This document shows positions 37,001 to 43,909 of a stretch of 52,350 bases of DNA, piece by piece. The notes beneath the pieces are model-generated. The model worked only from the letters and a program-made list of their open reading frames with translations. It ran no database searches and had not been told where the DNA came from. The position numbers were made by a program, and so were the translations under genes. The stretch spans positions 1 to 52,350 of the forward strand of contig JAFRBA010000097.1 of assembly GCA_017405115.1 (NCBI GenBank), given 5' to 3'. This DNA comes from Kiritimatiellia bacterium. Lineage in GTDB: Bacteria > Verrucomicrobiota > Kiritimatiellia > RFP12 > UBA1067. Each line of letters starts with the position of its first letter. The first letter of the stretch is position 1.

Positions 37001-38245
37001 CCAGCTGACGTCCGCGGAGTGTTTTCGGTTCCGATTGCGGATGGGACGTCCATCGGCACCATGGAGGCGAAAGCGGTTGAAGCTCATCGGGCGGTGGTGA
37101 CGGTGCCGGTTGCGAAGTTGCCAATGGGCGAAAGCAGGATCACATTTGAGCTCTTTACCAGGAACACGGGCGAGAAGATTGGGTCTTCTTCGATGACGTT
37201 CACCCGTGTAGGGAAGATGCCGGCGCGCCGGGTGTGTTTCGACCGCAACGGCCGCACGATTGTGGACGGAGCTCCATTCTTCCCGCTTGGCATGTTTGCG
37301 AGCAGAATGGATTCGTCCAACGTTGTCAAATACGCCGAAAGCGTCTTCAACTTCGTGATGCCCTACCAGATGCCGACAAGGGACGAGATGGATGATTGCT
37401 GGGCGCACGGAATCCGCGTAGTGTGCGACATACGCAATGGCGTTCTGGGCTGGGCCGACACGGACAGGCGTCTGAAGACCGCGACCGACGAGCTCTTCTG
37501 GATGCGTCAGAAGGTTGCCGATTTCGGTTCGCATCCTGGGCTCCTCGCCTGGTACACGAATGACGAGTTCGACGTTGCGGACCTGCGGCACCTCACGGTC
37601 CTGTACCGCATGTTGCTCAAGCTTGATCCTCTGCATCCGGCGGTGACATGCATTTATCAGGTCCCGAACACCCGCAGCTATATGCCGAGCTTCGACGTGA
37701 TCGGCACCGACCCGTATCCGATCGACGAAGCCCCGGTTTCGCTTGTGGCGGACTGGACTCGCAAGACACGCAAGGGCGTAATGGGTGCGCGTCCGATCTG
37801 GCAGGTGCCGCAGATGTTCGATTGGACGTACTATCGCAGGAAAAGCGGAGGGTCGCTCGCGGGGCTTCGCTTCCCGACGCGGGAAGAAATGGAGAACATG
37901 GCCTGGCAGGCGATTGCCGGAGGCGCGAACGGGCTGCTATTCTACTCCTTCCACGACGTTATGCGGGATGATCCCTCGAAAGCCGAAGCGCGCTGGGAAG
38001 ACGTCAAGAAGGTGGCGCTTGCCATAAAGGCGCATGAATCGACGCTGCTTTCCGCCTTCCCCGCGCCGGAGATCGCCGGCGAGACAGAGACGATCGTGGC
38101 ACGTGCCTACAATGAAGGAGGCCGCATCAAGATGCTTGTCGTCAATGCGTCCCGTGAAGGCCAAACCGCCGGATTGAAGGTTGGAGGCGCATCCATCAAC
38201 GTGGGCCTTAAGCCGCTGGAAGCGAAATGGGTTTATGTAAAATGA
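34079..38245 (+). CDS. FG-GAP repeat / CBM-like / glycosidase-like fusion lipoprotein
   Basis: The 1388-residue protein has a signal with a lipobox-like LTAC (Cys19). Residues about 120-770 hold nine FG-GAP/VCBS-type repeats with calcium-binding DxDxDG loops (DFDGDGVDD, DFDGDGKDE, DFDGDGDLD, DWNRDGKPD, DWDGDGDLD, DWDGDGLYD, DWDGDGLVD, DWDGDGKMD, DFNNDGIPD), forming a probable beta-propeller. Residues about 780-940 look like a CBM4_9-type module (NLLANPSFERFSKDGSPDGW). From about 1045 there is a TIM-barrel glycosidase-like domain (GRTIVDGAPFFPLGMFAS, LLAWYTNDEFD with likely acid residues, DVIGTDPYP, ANGLLFYSFHD) and a terminal beta domain. I know of no named family with this order. ATG 34079 overlaps the SGNH stop. 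A calcium-stabilised surface glycan hydrolase is inferred. Confidence 0.75.
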   Translation: MSRKSMVFVCVALASLTACAMQGDCHVWFKFRRTGEKPAGWVPPMNERFWGQWNDLNFERKGGENLIMLNARWQKELPDLVDVDGSLRMSAPQGYEYGGDYEADMSASLPGVPQFERMSFNNPDITVPVGVGLTCCPIICDFDGDGVDDILLSCECRRWNNTHFFRNLGRKGEAFPTFDKGVNVGVSGRYPVQTSFNGDRFIAAGRHVYRGFETNVFRVSTVYGQLPDGREEGGVNEMTFTYADFDGDGKDELVVSGDIWRNISWDDAYDSHGVWTGGHLKGWTWIAKNRHGDLRLWDRPVKLCDIEGNPLTTDGPPRAMFEDFDGDGDLDMIGGCFYNEFTYFENIGSRREPKYAPGRRLADSDGNVLAVDSPLMTPIAFDWNRDGKPDIVCGDEAGYVSYLENTGLTKDGGPVFKPARYFRQKADGLKYGVLSTPVAVDWDGDGDLDFIAGNAAGYIGFIENLSGPGVERPRFAAPVALSCELPADSELRHPDVSNRRHTIISLNPFRVVAGPCGSIQGPRERMWGYVCLSVADWDGDGLYDIMINNTLGRIFWFRNIGTRTKPRLQGPLDVEVEWGGAQPALEWGWMRPDNMENPKSILTQWRTTPVMTDWDGDGLVDILLSDTKGQLCLWRRGKRSDGSLFLNPPERVFCHEDGRPFVLNSAKKGHSGRQKLCVVDWDGDGKMDIMQNSNNARWWRQVGKRGGKWYFRDMGSVAPNWIQWHTTSPCAADFNNDGIPDLVCTGEDGFFYYLRNPRTILAEAEREWKEPTVSARKNLLANPSFERFSKDGSPDGWTVKLYNGANPFAAAHGYGVNGSGGVRYKNDDLSSFAALKQRIKVKPGSIYSFECMIRPEGLECRDEGAVSTIEWHDAGGRRLGGTGVPNAGIRGTEKRFVPSRPRRTPRLPANAVSAEVSIYVNSGSKGVCHIDDACFWESTPAPVDELVSDAYRDMADSGEVSFVAGLDLESSGISPADVRGVFSVPIADGTSIGTMEAKAVEAHRAVVTVPVAKLPMGESRITFELFTRNTGEKIGSSSMTFTRVGKMPARRVCFDRNGRTIVDGAPFFPLGMFASRMDSSNVVKYAESVFNFVMPYQMPTRDEMDDCWAHGIRVVCDIRNGVLGWADTDRRLKTATDELFWMRQKVADFGSHPGLLAWYTNDEFDVADLRHLTVLYRMLLKLDPLHPAVTCIYQVPNTRSYMPSFDVIGTDPYPIDEAPVSLVADWTRKTRKGVMGARPIWQVPQMFDWTYYRRKSGGSLAGLRFPTREEMENMAWQAIAGGANGLLFYSFHDVMRDDPSKAEARWEDVKKVALAIKAHESTLLSAFPAPEIAGETETIVARAYNEGGRIKMLVVNASREGQTAGLKVGGASINVGLKPLEAKWVYVK

Positions 38246-38270
38246 ATCCGGTCCTTAGAGGGAGGAAGAC

Positions 38271-39746
38271 ATGGTAATAAGCAGAAGGGCTTTCATGCAG
38301 GGCGCGGTGGCGCTGGGCGCGGCTGAAGGCTTTGCGGCGCCAGCCGTCGGTGGTCCGGTCGAGAAAGGGGCGCTCAAGATGAAGCTTGGGGTTCTGAGCG
38401 ACGTCCACATGACGCCGAAGGGGAGTTGCGCCCATTGGGAACGGGCCTTGCGCGAACTCGACCAGTGGGGCGCCGATGGGGTGCTGGTATGCGGAGACCT
38501 TGCGGATTTCGGCACGATTCCCGAGCTGGAAAGGGTCGCGAAGATATGGTTTGAGGTGTTCCCGGACAACCGTGGCAGCAATGGGCGCAGGGTCGCAAAC
38601 CTGATGCACTACGGTGATCACGACACCAGCGGCGGCATGTACCGCAACAGCCGTGAGTGTGTTCAGGCCTATCCAGATGAGGAGCAAATGAAGAAGGTCG
38701 TGATTCCGCTTAACGACCGCAAGGCGATCTGGGAGCGGTGTTTCCATGAAGAGTGGGCGCCGATTGTCAAGAAGACGGTAAAAGGCTACGATTTTGTGCT
38801 TTCGCACTTTACGAAGGGAGAACCGGGAAACTACCACGGAAACAACGTCCCGGGGCTTGATGAGTTCATGTCACGGCTGAAGATAGATCCGGACAAGCCG
38901 TTTTTCTATTCGCAGCACCGGGTTCTCAAAGACACGGCTGGAGGGCCGTATGCCTACGGGCAGGACGATGGCACGGCAAGAGGGCTTTTCTCCTCTAAGT
39001 ATCCAAACTGCGTTGCGTTCTGCGGACATCACCATCTGACTTGCGCGGAGGAACTGGCGATCTGGCAGGGCGAGTTCACATGTGTTGCAGTGCCGTCGCT
39101 CAGCTACAACATAACGCTTGCCGGCCGGGAGAACGGATATTCGCTCGTCGACAACTACAAAAGCGATCCAAAGTACATGATGACGGGCATAACAAACGGG
39201 AGCCAGGGCTACTTTGTGTTGGTCTATGAGAATGCAATTGACATCCGCCGCTGGAATTTCTCGAGCCATGCGGCGGCAGGTCCTGATTGGAGCGTGCCGC
39301 TTCCGGTTCCGGGCGACAAGTATAGCCATGCGCGCCGTGCCAGATCTGAGCCGGCCCCGGAGTTTCCGGCTGACGTCAAGATCAAGGTGGCCTTGGCCAA
39401 GGATCGTTCACGTGACGGCGAAGTAAGGGATTTTGTCGTGACGTCGTTTCCATCCGCTCCGGCCACTGCTTCGACGCCGAGGGCCAACGATTACGAGGTG
39501 CAGCTCCTGCTCCGTCGCGGTGATGTCGTGAGAGCGGTTTCAACACGAAGGGTGTTTTCGCCGAGATACTCATTCGGATACAGGGAGGATGTGGGTCCGG
39601 TTACATGCAATTTCCCGCTCGATGACATGCCGGCAAACCAGTGGGTTCGCTTTATTGCGCGCCCGGTGAACAGTTTTTCCCGCAAAGGCGGCGAGATTGC
39701 AAGTGAATGGTTCAGGTGGGATGGCAAGGCGTTACGGGCATCCTGA
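38271..39746 (+). CDS. Tat-exported metallophosphoesterase, paralogue of the 22613 protein
   Basis: The 491-residue protein begins with a twin-arginine signal (ISRRAFMQGAVALGAAEGFAAPA). Calcineurin-like motifs are SDVHMTP, VCGDLADFG, MHYGDHDTSGG, YSQHRVLK and FCGHHHLT. In the third motif the usual GNHD is GDHD, so the metal-bridging asparagine is replaced by aspartate; this could alter or weaken metal binding. A beta-rich C-terminal domain covers the last 120 residues. GAGGGAGG lies nine bases before ATG. It resembles the protein at 22613 from end to end but lacks its lipobox cysteine. It is the fifth gene of the AraC-linked cluster and may dephosphorylate a glycan component; the substrate is unknown. 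Confidence 0.83.
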   Translation: MVISRRAFMQGAVALGAAEGFAAPAVGGPVEKGALKMKLGVLSDVHMTPKGSCAHWERALRELDQWGADGVLVCGDLADFGTIPELERVAKIWFEVFPDNRGSNGRRVANLMHYGDHDTSGGMYRNSRECVQAYPDEEQMKKVVIPLNDRKAIWERCFHEEWAPIVKKTVKGYDFVLSHFTKGEPGNYHGNNVPGLDEFMSRLKIDPDKPFFYSQHRVLKDTAGGPYAYGQDDGTARGLFSSKYPNCVAFCGHHHLTCAEELAIWQGEFTCVAVPSLSYNITLAGRENGYSLVDNYKSDPKYMMTGITNGSQGYFVLVYENAIDIRRWNFSSHAAAGPDWSVPLPVPGDKYSHARRARSEPAPEFPADVKIKVALAKDRSRDGEVRDFVVTSFPSAPATASTPRANDYEVQLLLRRGDVVRAVSTRRVFSPRYSFGYREDVGPVTCNFPLDDMPANQWVRFIARPVNSFSRKGGEIASEWFRWDGKALRAS

Positions 39747-39777
39747 TCAAGCGGCGTAGAGAATGGCAGGGTCTGTA

Positions 39778-40548
39778 ATGAAGCTTAACAATCTTGAGAA
39801 GTTCCTGAAGAAGGTCAATGGCGGGGAGATGGCGTACGGAACGTGCGTCACCTTCGCCGATAGCGCGGTGACGGAGGCGGCGTGCGAGGTCGGTTTCGAC
39901 TTCGTGTGGATAGACGGCGAACACGGCGAGATGGACCGCGTCAACGCCATGCAGCACCTGATGGCGGTGAAGGGCACCGACACGGCGAGTTTCTACCGCG
40001 TCCCCGCCTGCGACCACACGGAGATCAAGAAGATCATCGACTTCGCGCCTGCGGGGATCATAATCCCCATGGTGATGGACGAGAACGACGCGGCGAGGGC
40101 CGTTGCTGCGTGCCGATACCCTATGGACGGCGGCAACCGCGGCTGCGGATTCCGCAGGGCGTGGCGCTATGGCGTACGCGACACGGACGAGATGCTGTCC
40201 GAGGCCGAGCACGAGCCTCTTGTCATCATCCAGCTAGAACATATCGATGCAGCGCGCCGGATAGACAGGATTCTTGCAGTGCCAGGCATCGACTCAATCT
40301 TGGTCGGGCCATACGACTTCTCGGCGTCTATGGGGAAGCCCGGTCGATTCGACGACCCGGAGGTGCGCGCCGCGCTGGACGACGCCTGCGCGAAGATAGT
40401 TGAGAAGGGCATCCTGCTCGGATGCTACTGCGAAAGTGACTTCGAGACGTGGCGCAGGCGTGGCGTCCGCTACATGAGCGTCAAGAACGACACGAACGCG
40501 ATGATCGACGGGTGGCACGCCGCACTCGCGAAGGCGGGCGCAAGATGA
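39778..40548 (+). CDS. HpcH/HpaI family 2-keto-acid aldolase
   Basis: The 256-residue class II aldolase cleaves 2-keto-3-deoxy sugar acids or related hydroxy-keto acids into pyruvate and an aldehyde. Conserved blocks are FVWIDGEHGEMD (catalytic His), SFYRVPACDHTEIKKI (Arg), AGIIIPMVMDENDAARA, RGCGFRRAWRYG, LVIIQLEHIDAARRI (metal-binding Glu) and ILVGPYDFSASMGKPG (metal-binding Asp). The length is typical. ATG 39778 (MKLNNLEKF) is preferred to ATG 39763; the evidence is modest. No signal peptide is present, so it is cytoplasmic. The stop overlaps the transporter start by four bases. It probably acts on the sugar acid released by the secreted enzymes of this cluster; the exact substrate is not visible. 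Confidence 0.88.
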   Translation: MKLNNLEKFLKKVNGGEMAYGTCVTFADSAVTEAACEVGFDFVWIDGEHGEMDRVNAMQHLMAVKGTDTASFYRVPACDHTEIKKIIDFAPAGIIIPMVMDENDAARAVAACRYPMDGGNRGCGFRRAWRYGVRDTDEMLSEAEHEPLVIIQLEHIDAARRIDRILAVPGIDSILVGPYDFSASMGKPGRFDDPEVRAALDDACAKIVEKGILLGCYCESDFETWRRRGVRYMSVKNDTNAMIDGWHAALAKAGAR

Positions 40549-42014
40549 ATTCGTGGATCGACCTTGCCGTCATCGCGGTCTATCTCGTCGGGACGACTCT
40601 TTTCGGTTGCTCCTTCTACTTTAAGAAGGATGCAGACGACGCAAAGACGTTCGTGGCCGGCGGCGGACGGATTCCCGGATGGGTGCTGGCGCTTTCCATC
40701 TTTGCGACGTACGTAAGCTCCATTTCCTTTCTTGCGCTGCCGGCGAAGGCGTATCTGACAAACTGGAACGTTCTGGTCCTGTCGTTCTCCATTCCTGTCG
40801 CGGCCGGCGTCGCGGCGGTTTGGTTCGTTCCGTTCTACCGCAAGATGACGAGCGCAAGCGCCTATTCGTTTCTCGAGGAGCGCTTCGGCTTCTGGTCGAG
40901 GGCGTACGCGAGCGGGTGCTTTCTCCTGATGCAGAGCGTCAGGAGCGGCATGATCCTCTTTCTGCTGGCGCTTTTGCTGAAGTCGCTTCTGGGATTCTCG
41001 ATTCCGGTCGTCATTCTTGCAGTAGGCTTGTCGACCATGGTCTATTCGATGTTGGGCGGATTGCGAGCCGTTGTCTGGACGGATGCCATACAGGCGATCA
41101 TCTTGATTGCCGGGGCGTTGCTTTGCCTTGCTGTTCTTGGGTGCACTTTGCCGGACGGCTTTGCCGCCGGAATCAAGACCGCGTATAACGCGGGAAAATT
41201 CTCGCACGGCAGCTTCTCGCTTACGGAGTGGGGGTCTGAGACGTTCTGGGTCACGTTCATATACGGCGTCTTCCTGAATCTCCAGAACTTCGGCATCGAC
41301 CAGACCTACACGCAGCGCTACATCGCGGCGAAGAGCGAGAAGGAGGCCGTGCGCTCGATGTTCTCAGGCGCGATGCTCTATGTTCCGGTTTCGCTCGTCT
41401 TCGTGGCAATCGGCACGCTTTTGTGGGCATGGGTGAAAGGGCATCCTGGCGTTGTGCCGGCTGACGTGCTCGCGAAGTCCGACGCGGTCTTTCCTTGGTT
41501 CATCGTGAACCGCCTGCCGACGGGGGTTACGGGGCTGCTCGTGGCGGCAATCATCGCGGCTGCGATGAGCACGATGTCCTCGACCCTCAATTCGGGCGCG
41601 ACGGTCTTGCTGGAGGACTACCGCAAACGCTTTGCGAAGGGTGTGGTTTCGCCGGCGTCGCAGATTCGTTTTCTGCGAGGCACCACCGTTGCGCTGGGTG
41701 TCTTCGCCATCGGCGTGGCCCTGGCGGTCATGAACGTGACGAGCGTGCTTACGACCTGGTGGGCGCTGCAGAGCGTCCTTTCTGGCGGCATGCTTGGGCT
41801 TTTCCTGCTTGGCGCTTTTGCCCGGAGGACGCGGAAGGCGCAGGCGGCCGTTGCGACGGCTCTTGGTATTGCGGTCGTGCTTTGGATTGTATTCGGCCAG
41901 ACGCTGACGTTTGGCCGGCAACTGATCCACCTGAACTTGTCTATCGTCTTCGGAACCGCCACGCTTGTCGTCGCCGGCGCCCTTTGCCGGGGCGGGCTCC
42001 GGCCTCGCCCTTGA
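40545..42014 (+). CDS. Sodium:solute symporter (SSS family)
   Basis: A 489-residue inner-membrane protein with about 13 hydrophobic segments. SSS hallmarks are FVAGGGRIPGWVLALSIFAT in TM2, YRKMTSASAYSFLEERFG, MVYSMLGGLRAVVWTDAIQ in TM5-6, GIDQTYTQRYIAAKSEKEA, and AAIIAAAMSTMSSTLNSGAT in TM8, which carries the Na+-site serines. The family uses the Na+ gradient to take up sugars, sialic acid, amino acids or carboxylates. Linked by a four-base overlap to the aldolase, it most likely imports the acidic sugar that the aldolase cleaves; sialic acid is one candidate given the Asp-box protein. It is the last gene of the AraC-linked cluster. Confidence 0.9.
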   Translation: MNSWIDLAVIAVYLVGTTLFGCSFYFKKDADDAKTFVAGGGRIPGWVLALSIFATYVSSISFLALPAKAYLTNWNVLVLSFSIPVAAGVAAVWFVPFYRKMTSASAYSFLEERFGFWSRAYASGCFLLMQSVRSGMILFLLALLLKSLLGFSIPVVILAVGLSTMVYSMLGGLRAVVWTDAIQAIILIAGALLCLAVLGCTLPDGFAAGIKTAYNAGKFSHGSFSLTEWGSETFWVTFIYGVFLNLQNFGIDQTYTQRYIAAKSEKEAVRSMFSGAMLYVPVSLVFVAIGTLLWAWVKGHPGVVPADVLAKSDAVFPWFIVNRLPTGVTGLLVAAIIAAAMSTMSSTLNSGATVLLEDYRKRFAKGVVSPASQIRFLRGTTVALGVFAIGVALAVMNVTSVLTTWWALQSVLSGGMLGLFLLGAFARRTRKAQAAVATALGIAVVLWIVFGQTLTFGRQLIHLNLSIVFGTATLVVAGALCRGGLRPRP

Positions 42015-42060
42015 AGCGGCGACAGCGCGAAATCTGGCCGAAAAGATTCCTCTCGCCGCT
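42015..42060 (+). terminator. Long imperfect hairpin after the symporter gene
   Basis: AGCGGCGA at 42015-42022 pairs with TCGCCGCT at 42053-42060, and inside it AATCT at 42031-42035 pairs with AGATT at 42044-42048. No T-tract follows. It may end the cluster transcript or mark a regulatory site upstream of the next promoter. Confidence 0.3.
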
Positions 42061-42064
42061 GACA

Positions 42065-42093
42065 TTGCGGATGTCTGCGTAGTTTGGTATAAT
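42065..42093 (+). promoter_or_regulatory. Promoter of the CE15 operon
   Basis: TTGCGG at 42065-42070 and TATAAT at 42088-42093 are 17 bases apart, with TGG extending the -10. The -10 ends six bases before ATG 42100, so the mRNA is predicted to be leaderless. Confidence 0.72.
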
Positions 42094-42099
42094 TACCGC

Positions 42100-43488
42100 A
42101 TGAAAATGTCTGCTAGAACCTGTGCTTCGTCGCTCGGTTGTGCGGCGTTGATTCTGTCCGCAGCGACTGCGGCGTCCGCCATGACGCTGCCCTGCGTCGT
42201 CACCAACACGTACGGCGGAGTCAAGTGCGTAGTGAACTACGACGAGTCAAGGGTCGCTCCGTACGAGCTGGAGGACCCCCTGAAGTTCGCGGACGGGCGC
42301 CCTGTGCGCACGGCCGCCGACTGGGAGGCTCGTCGCCAGGAGATACTCGGCATCTTCGCGAGGGAGATGTATGGCGTGGAGCCGCCTAGGCCGTCCGTCA
42401 TGAACGCCGACCTCGTCGACGAGAAGGTGGCGTGCGCCGGGTACGCCATCCGCCGCCAGTACGACATGACGTTCAAGGCGGACCGCACCGGGCCCAGAAT
42501 CCGCTGGATCGTCTGGATTCCGCGCTGGGCGAAGAAGCCGGTGCCGGTGATATCGTTCCTGAACTACCGCGGCAACCACGAGCTTGTGACGGACGAGGAC
42601 ATCCCGGTCATGGCGGCATGGAGCAGGAACGGAGCCCGCGTGAAGGGCCATCGCGCCAGCGCGGAGACTCGCGGCCTCATGCAGCGCACCGACAGCGACT
42701 CCGTGTTTCCGCTCGGCATGATCCTCGCGCGCGGCTACGCGGTCATGAGCGCGTGCTACTGCGAGGTCTCGCCCGACCCGACGAGCGGCGAGACGGATCC
42801 GCGCTTTTCGCAGAAGACCTTCTCGTACACGGGGGTTTTCGAGCTGTGGGGCCCGCGCGACGAGACCCGCACCGACAACACGACGTCGCTAGGCGCGTGG
42901 GCCTGGGCGCTCAGCAGGGGGCTGGACCTCGCGGAGCGCATTCCGGAGATCGACGCGAAGAAGTCCGTCGTGACCGGTTGCTCGCGCCTCGGCAAGTCCG
43001 CGCTGCTGGCGGCCGCGCGCGACGTGCGCTTCGCGGTCTGCGTGCCCAACCAGTGCGGCGGCGGCGGCGTGTGCCTCGCGAAGAGGGACTTTGGCGAGAA
43101 CGTCGGCACTGAGGTGAACGCGTTCACGCACTGGTACTGCCGCGCGTACGACAAGTACGCGGCGGATCCCGCGAAGCTGCTCACGTTCGACCAGCACCTG
43201 CTGGTGGCGTCCGTCGCTCCCCGCGCGCTTCTCGTGGAGGGGTACGACACGTCGCCGTGGATGGACGCGAAGGGCGAGTACCTGGCGTGCGCGGCGGCGG
43301 CCCCGGCATGGAGATTCCTGGGCAGGGACACGATGCCCGCGGTTCCGTATCCGGCGAACTACGACACCTCGGCGATAGGTAGGCATTTCGGCTTCGTGAA
43401 GCGGTCCGAGCAGCACGGGATATCCGCCTACGACTGGCGGTGGCTGCTTGACTTCGCCGACGGTGCGCTTGAGGGAGGTGTGAGATGA
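42100..43488 (+). CDS. CE15 glucuronoyl-esterase-like enzyme, secreted
   Basis: The 462-residue alpha/beta hydrolase has a signal peptide (MKMSARTCASSLGCAALILSAATAASA). The CE15 nucleophile motif GCSRLGKSALLAAARD sits near residue 294 (Ser), followed by VPNQCGGGGVCLAKRDFGE. The catalytic His is likely in RSEQHGISAYDW (about 440). RREILGIFAREMYG-like and FLNYRGNHELVTDEDIPV blocks match bacterial CE15 enzymes. These hydrolyse esters between glucuronic acid and alcohols, for example lignin-glucuronoxylan links; some bacterial members are broad. An internal start at 42106 is also possible. It heads an operon with a small secreted protein and a zincin through four-base and short gaps. Plant cell-wall material in the diet would fit, but this is inference. 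Confidence 0.85.
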   Translation: MKMSARTCASSLGCAALILSAATAASAMTLPCVVTNTYGGVKCVVNYDESRVAPYELEDPLKFADGRPVRTAADWEARRQEILGIFAREMYGVEPPRPSVMNADLVDEKVACAGYAIRRQYDMTFKADRTGPRIRWIVWIPRWAKKPVPVISFLNYRGNHELVTDEDIPVMAAWSRNGARVKGHRASAETRGLMQRTDSDSVFPLGMILARGYAVMSACYCEVSPDPTSGETDPRFSQKTFSYTGVFELWGPRDETRTDNTTSLGAWAWALSRGLDLAERIPEIDAKKSVVTGCSRLGKSALLAAARDVRFAVCVPNQCGGGGVCLAKRDFGENVGTEVNAFTHWYCRAYDKYAADPAKLLTFDQHLLVASVAPRALLVEGYDTSPWMDAKGEYLACAAAAPAWRFLGRDTMPAVPYPANYDTSAIGRHFGFVKRSEQHGISAYDWRWLLDFADGALEGGVR

Positions 43489-43886
43489 GAAAGGTCGTTC
43501 TATCTGCCGCGTTCCTGCTTTTTGCGCTTTCGGCGTTTTCTGTCCCGCCCGTGGAGCAGCTGGCGATGTCCCTGCTGCCGACCAACGTGCTGAACGAGGC
43601 TGCGGGATTCTTCGGCCCCGTGACTAAGCGCTACATGCCTGTCTTCGAGAGGTTCGGCGCGGAGTACGAGGCGTCGCCCGACAAGATGACGGTGATCGCC
43701 AAGTACCTGCCGCAGGCGGAAGCCGCGCTCGCGGAGGCGAAGAATATGCGCGTGTCTCCGCGTTTCGAGGCGGAGAAGGCGAAGTACATCCGCCTCTTCG
43801 ACGTAGTCATGGCCTCGGCCAGGCTGTCGGTGCGCCTCTCCGGGCTCAAGGTCGGCGGATCCGGCGCTCCGCAGGGCGGGCGATGA
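43485..43886 (+). CDS. Small secreted protein of unknown function
   Basis: The 133-residue protein has a signal peptide (MRKVVLSAAFLLFALSAFS) and a mature part that is mostly helical, with LPTNVLNEAAGFFGPVTKRYMPVFERFG and an Ala/Glu-rich middle (YLPQAEAALAEAKNMR). No motif, cysteine pattern or membrane segment was recognised. It overlaps the CE15 stop by four bases and the open frame of the next gene begins at its end, so the three are one operon. It could be a partner or inhibitor of the neighbouring zincin, but nothing in the sequence shows this. Confidence 0.7.
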   Translation: MRKVVLSAAFLLFALSAFSVPPVEQLAMSLLPTNVLNEAAGFFGPVTKRYMPVFERFGAEYEASPDKMTVIAKYLPQAEAALAEAKNMRVSPRFEAEKAKYIRLFDVVMASARLSVRLSGLKVGGSGAPQGGR

Positions 43887-43909
43887 GCAGTTCAGAGGAG
43901 GCATGGACA

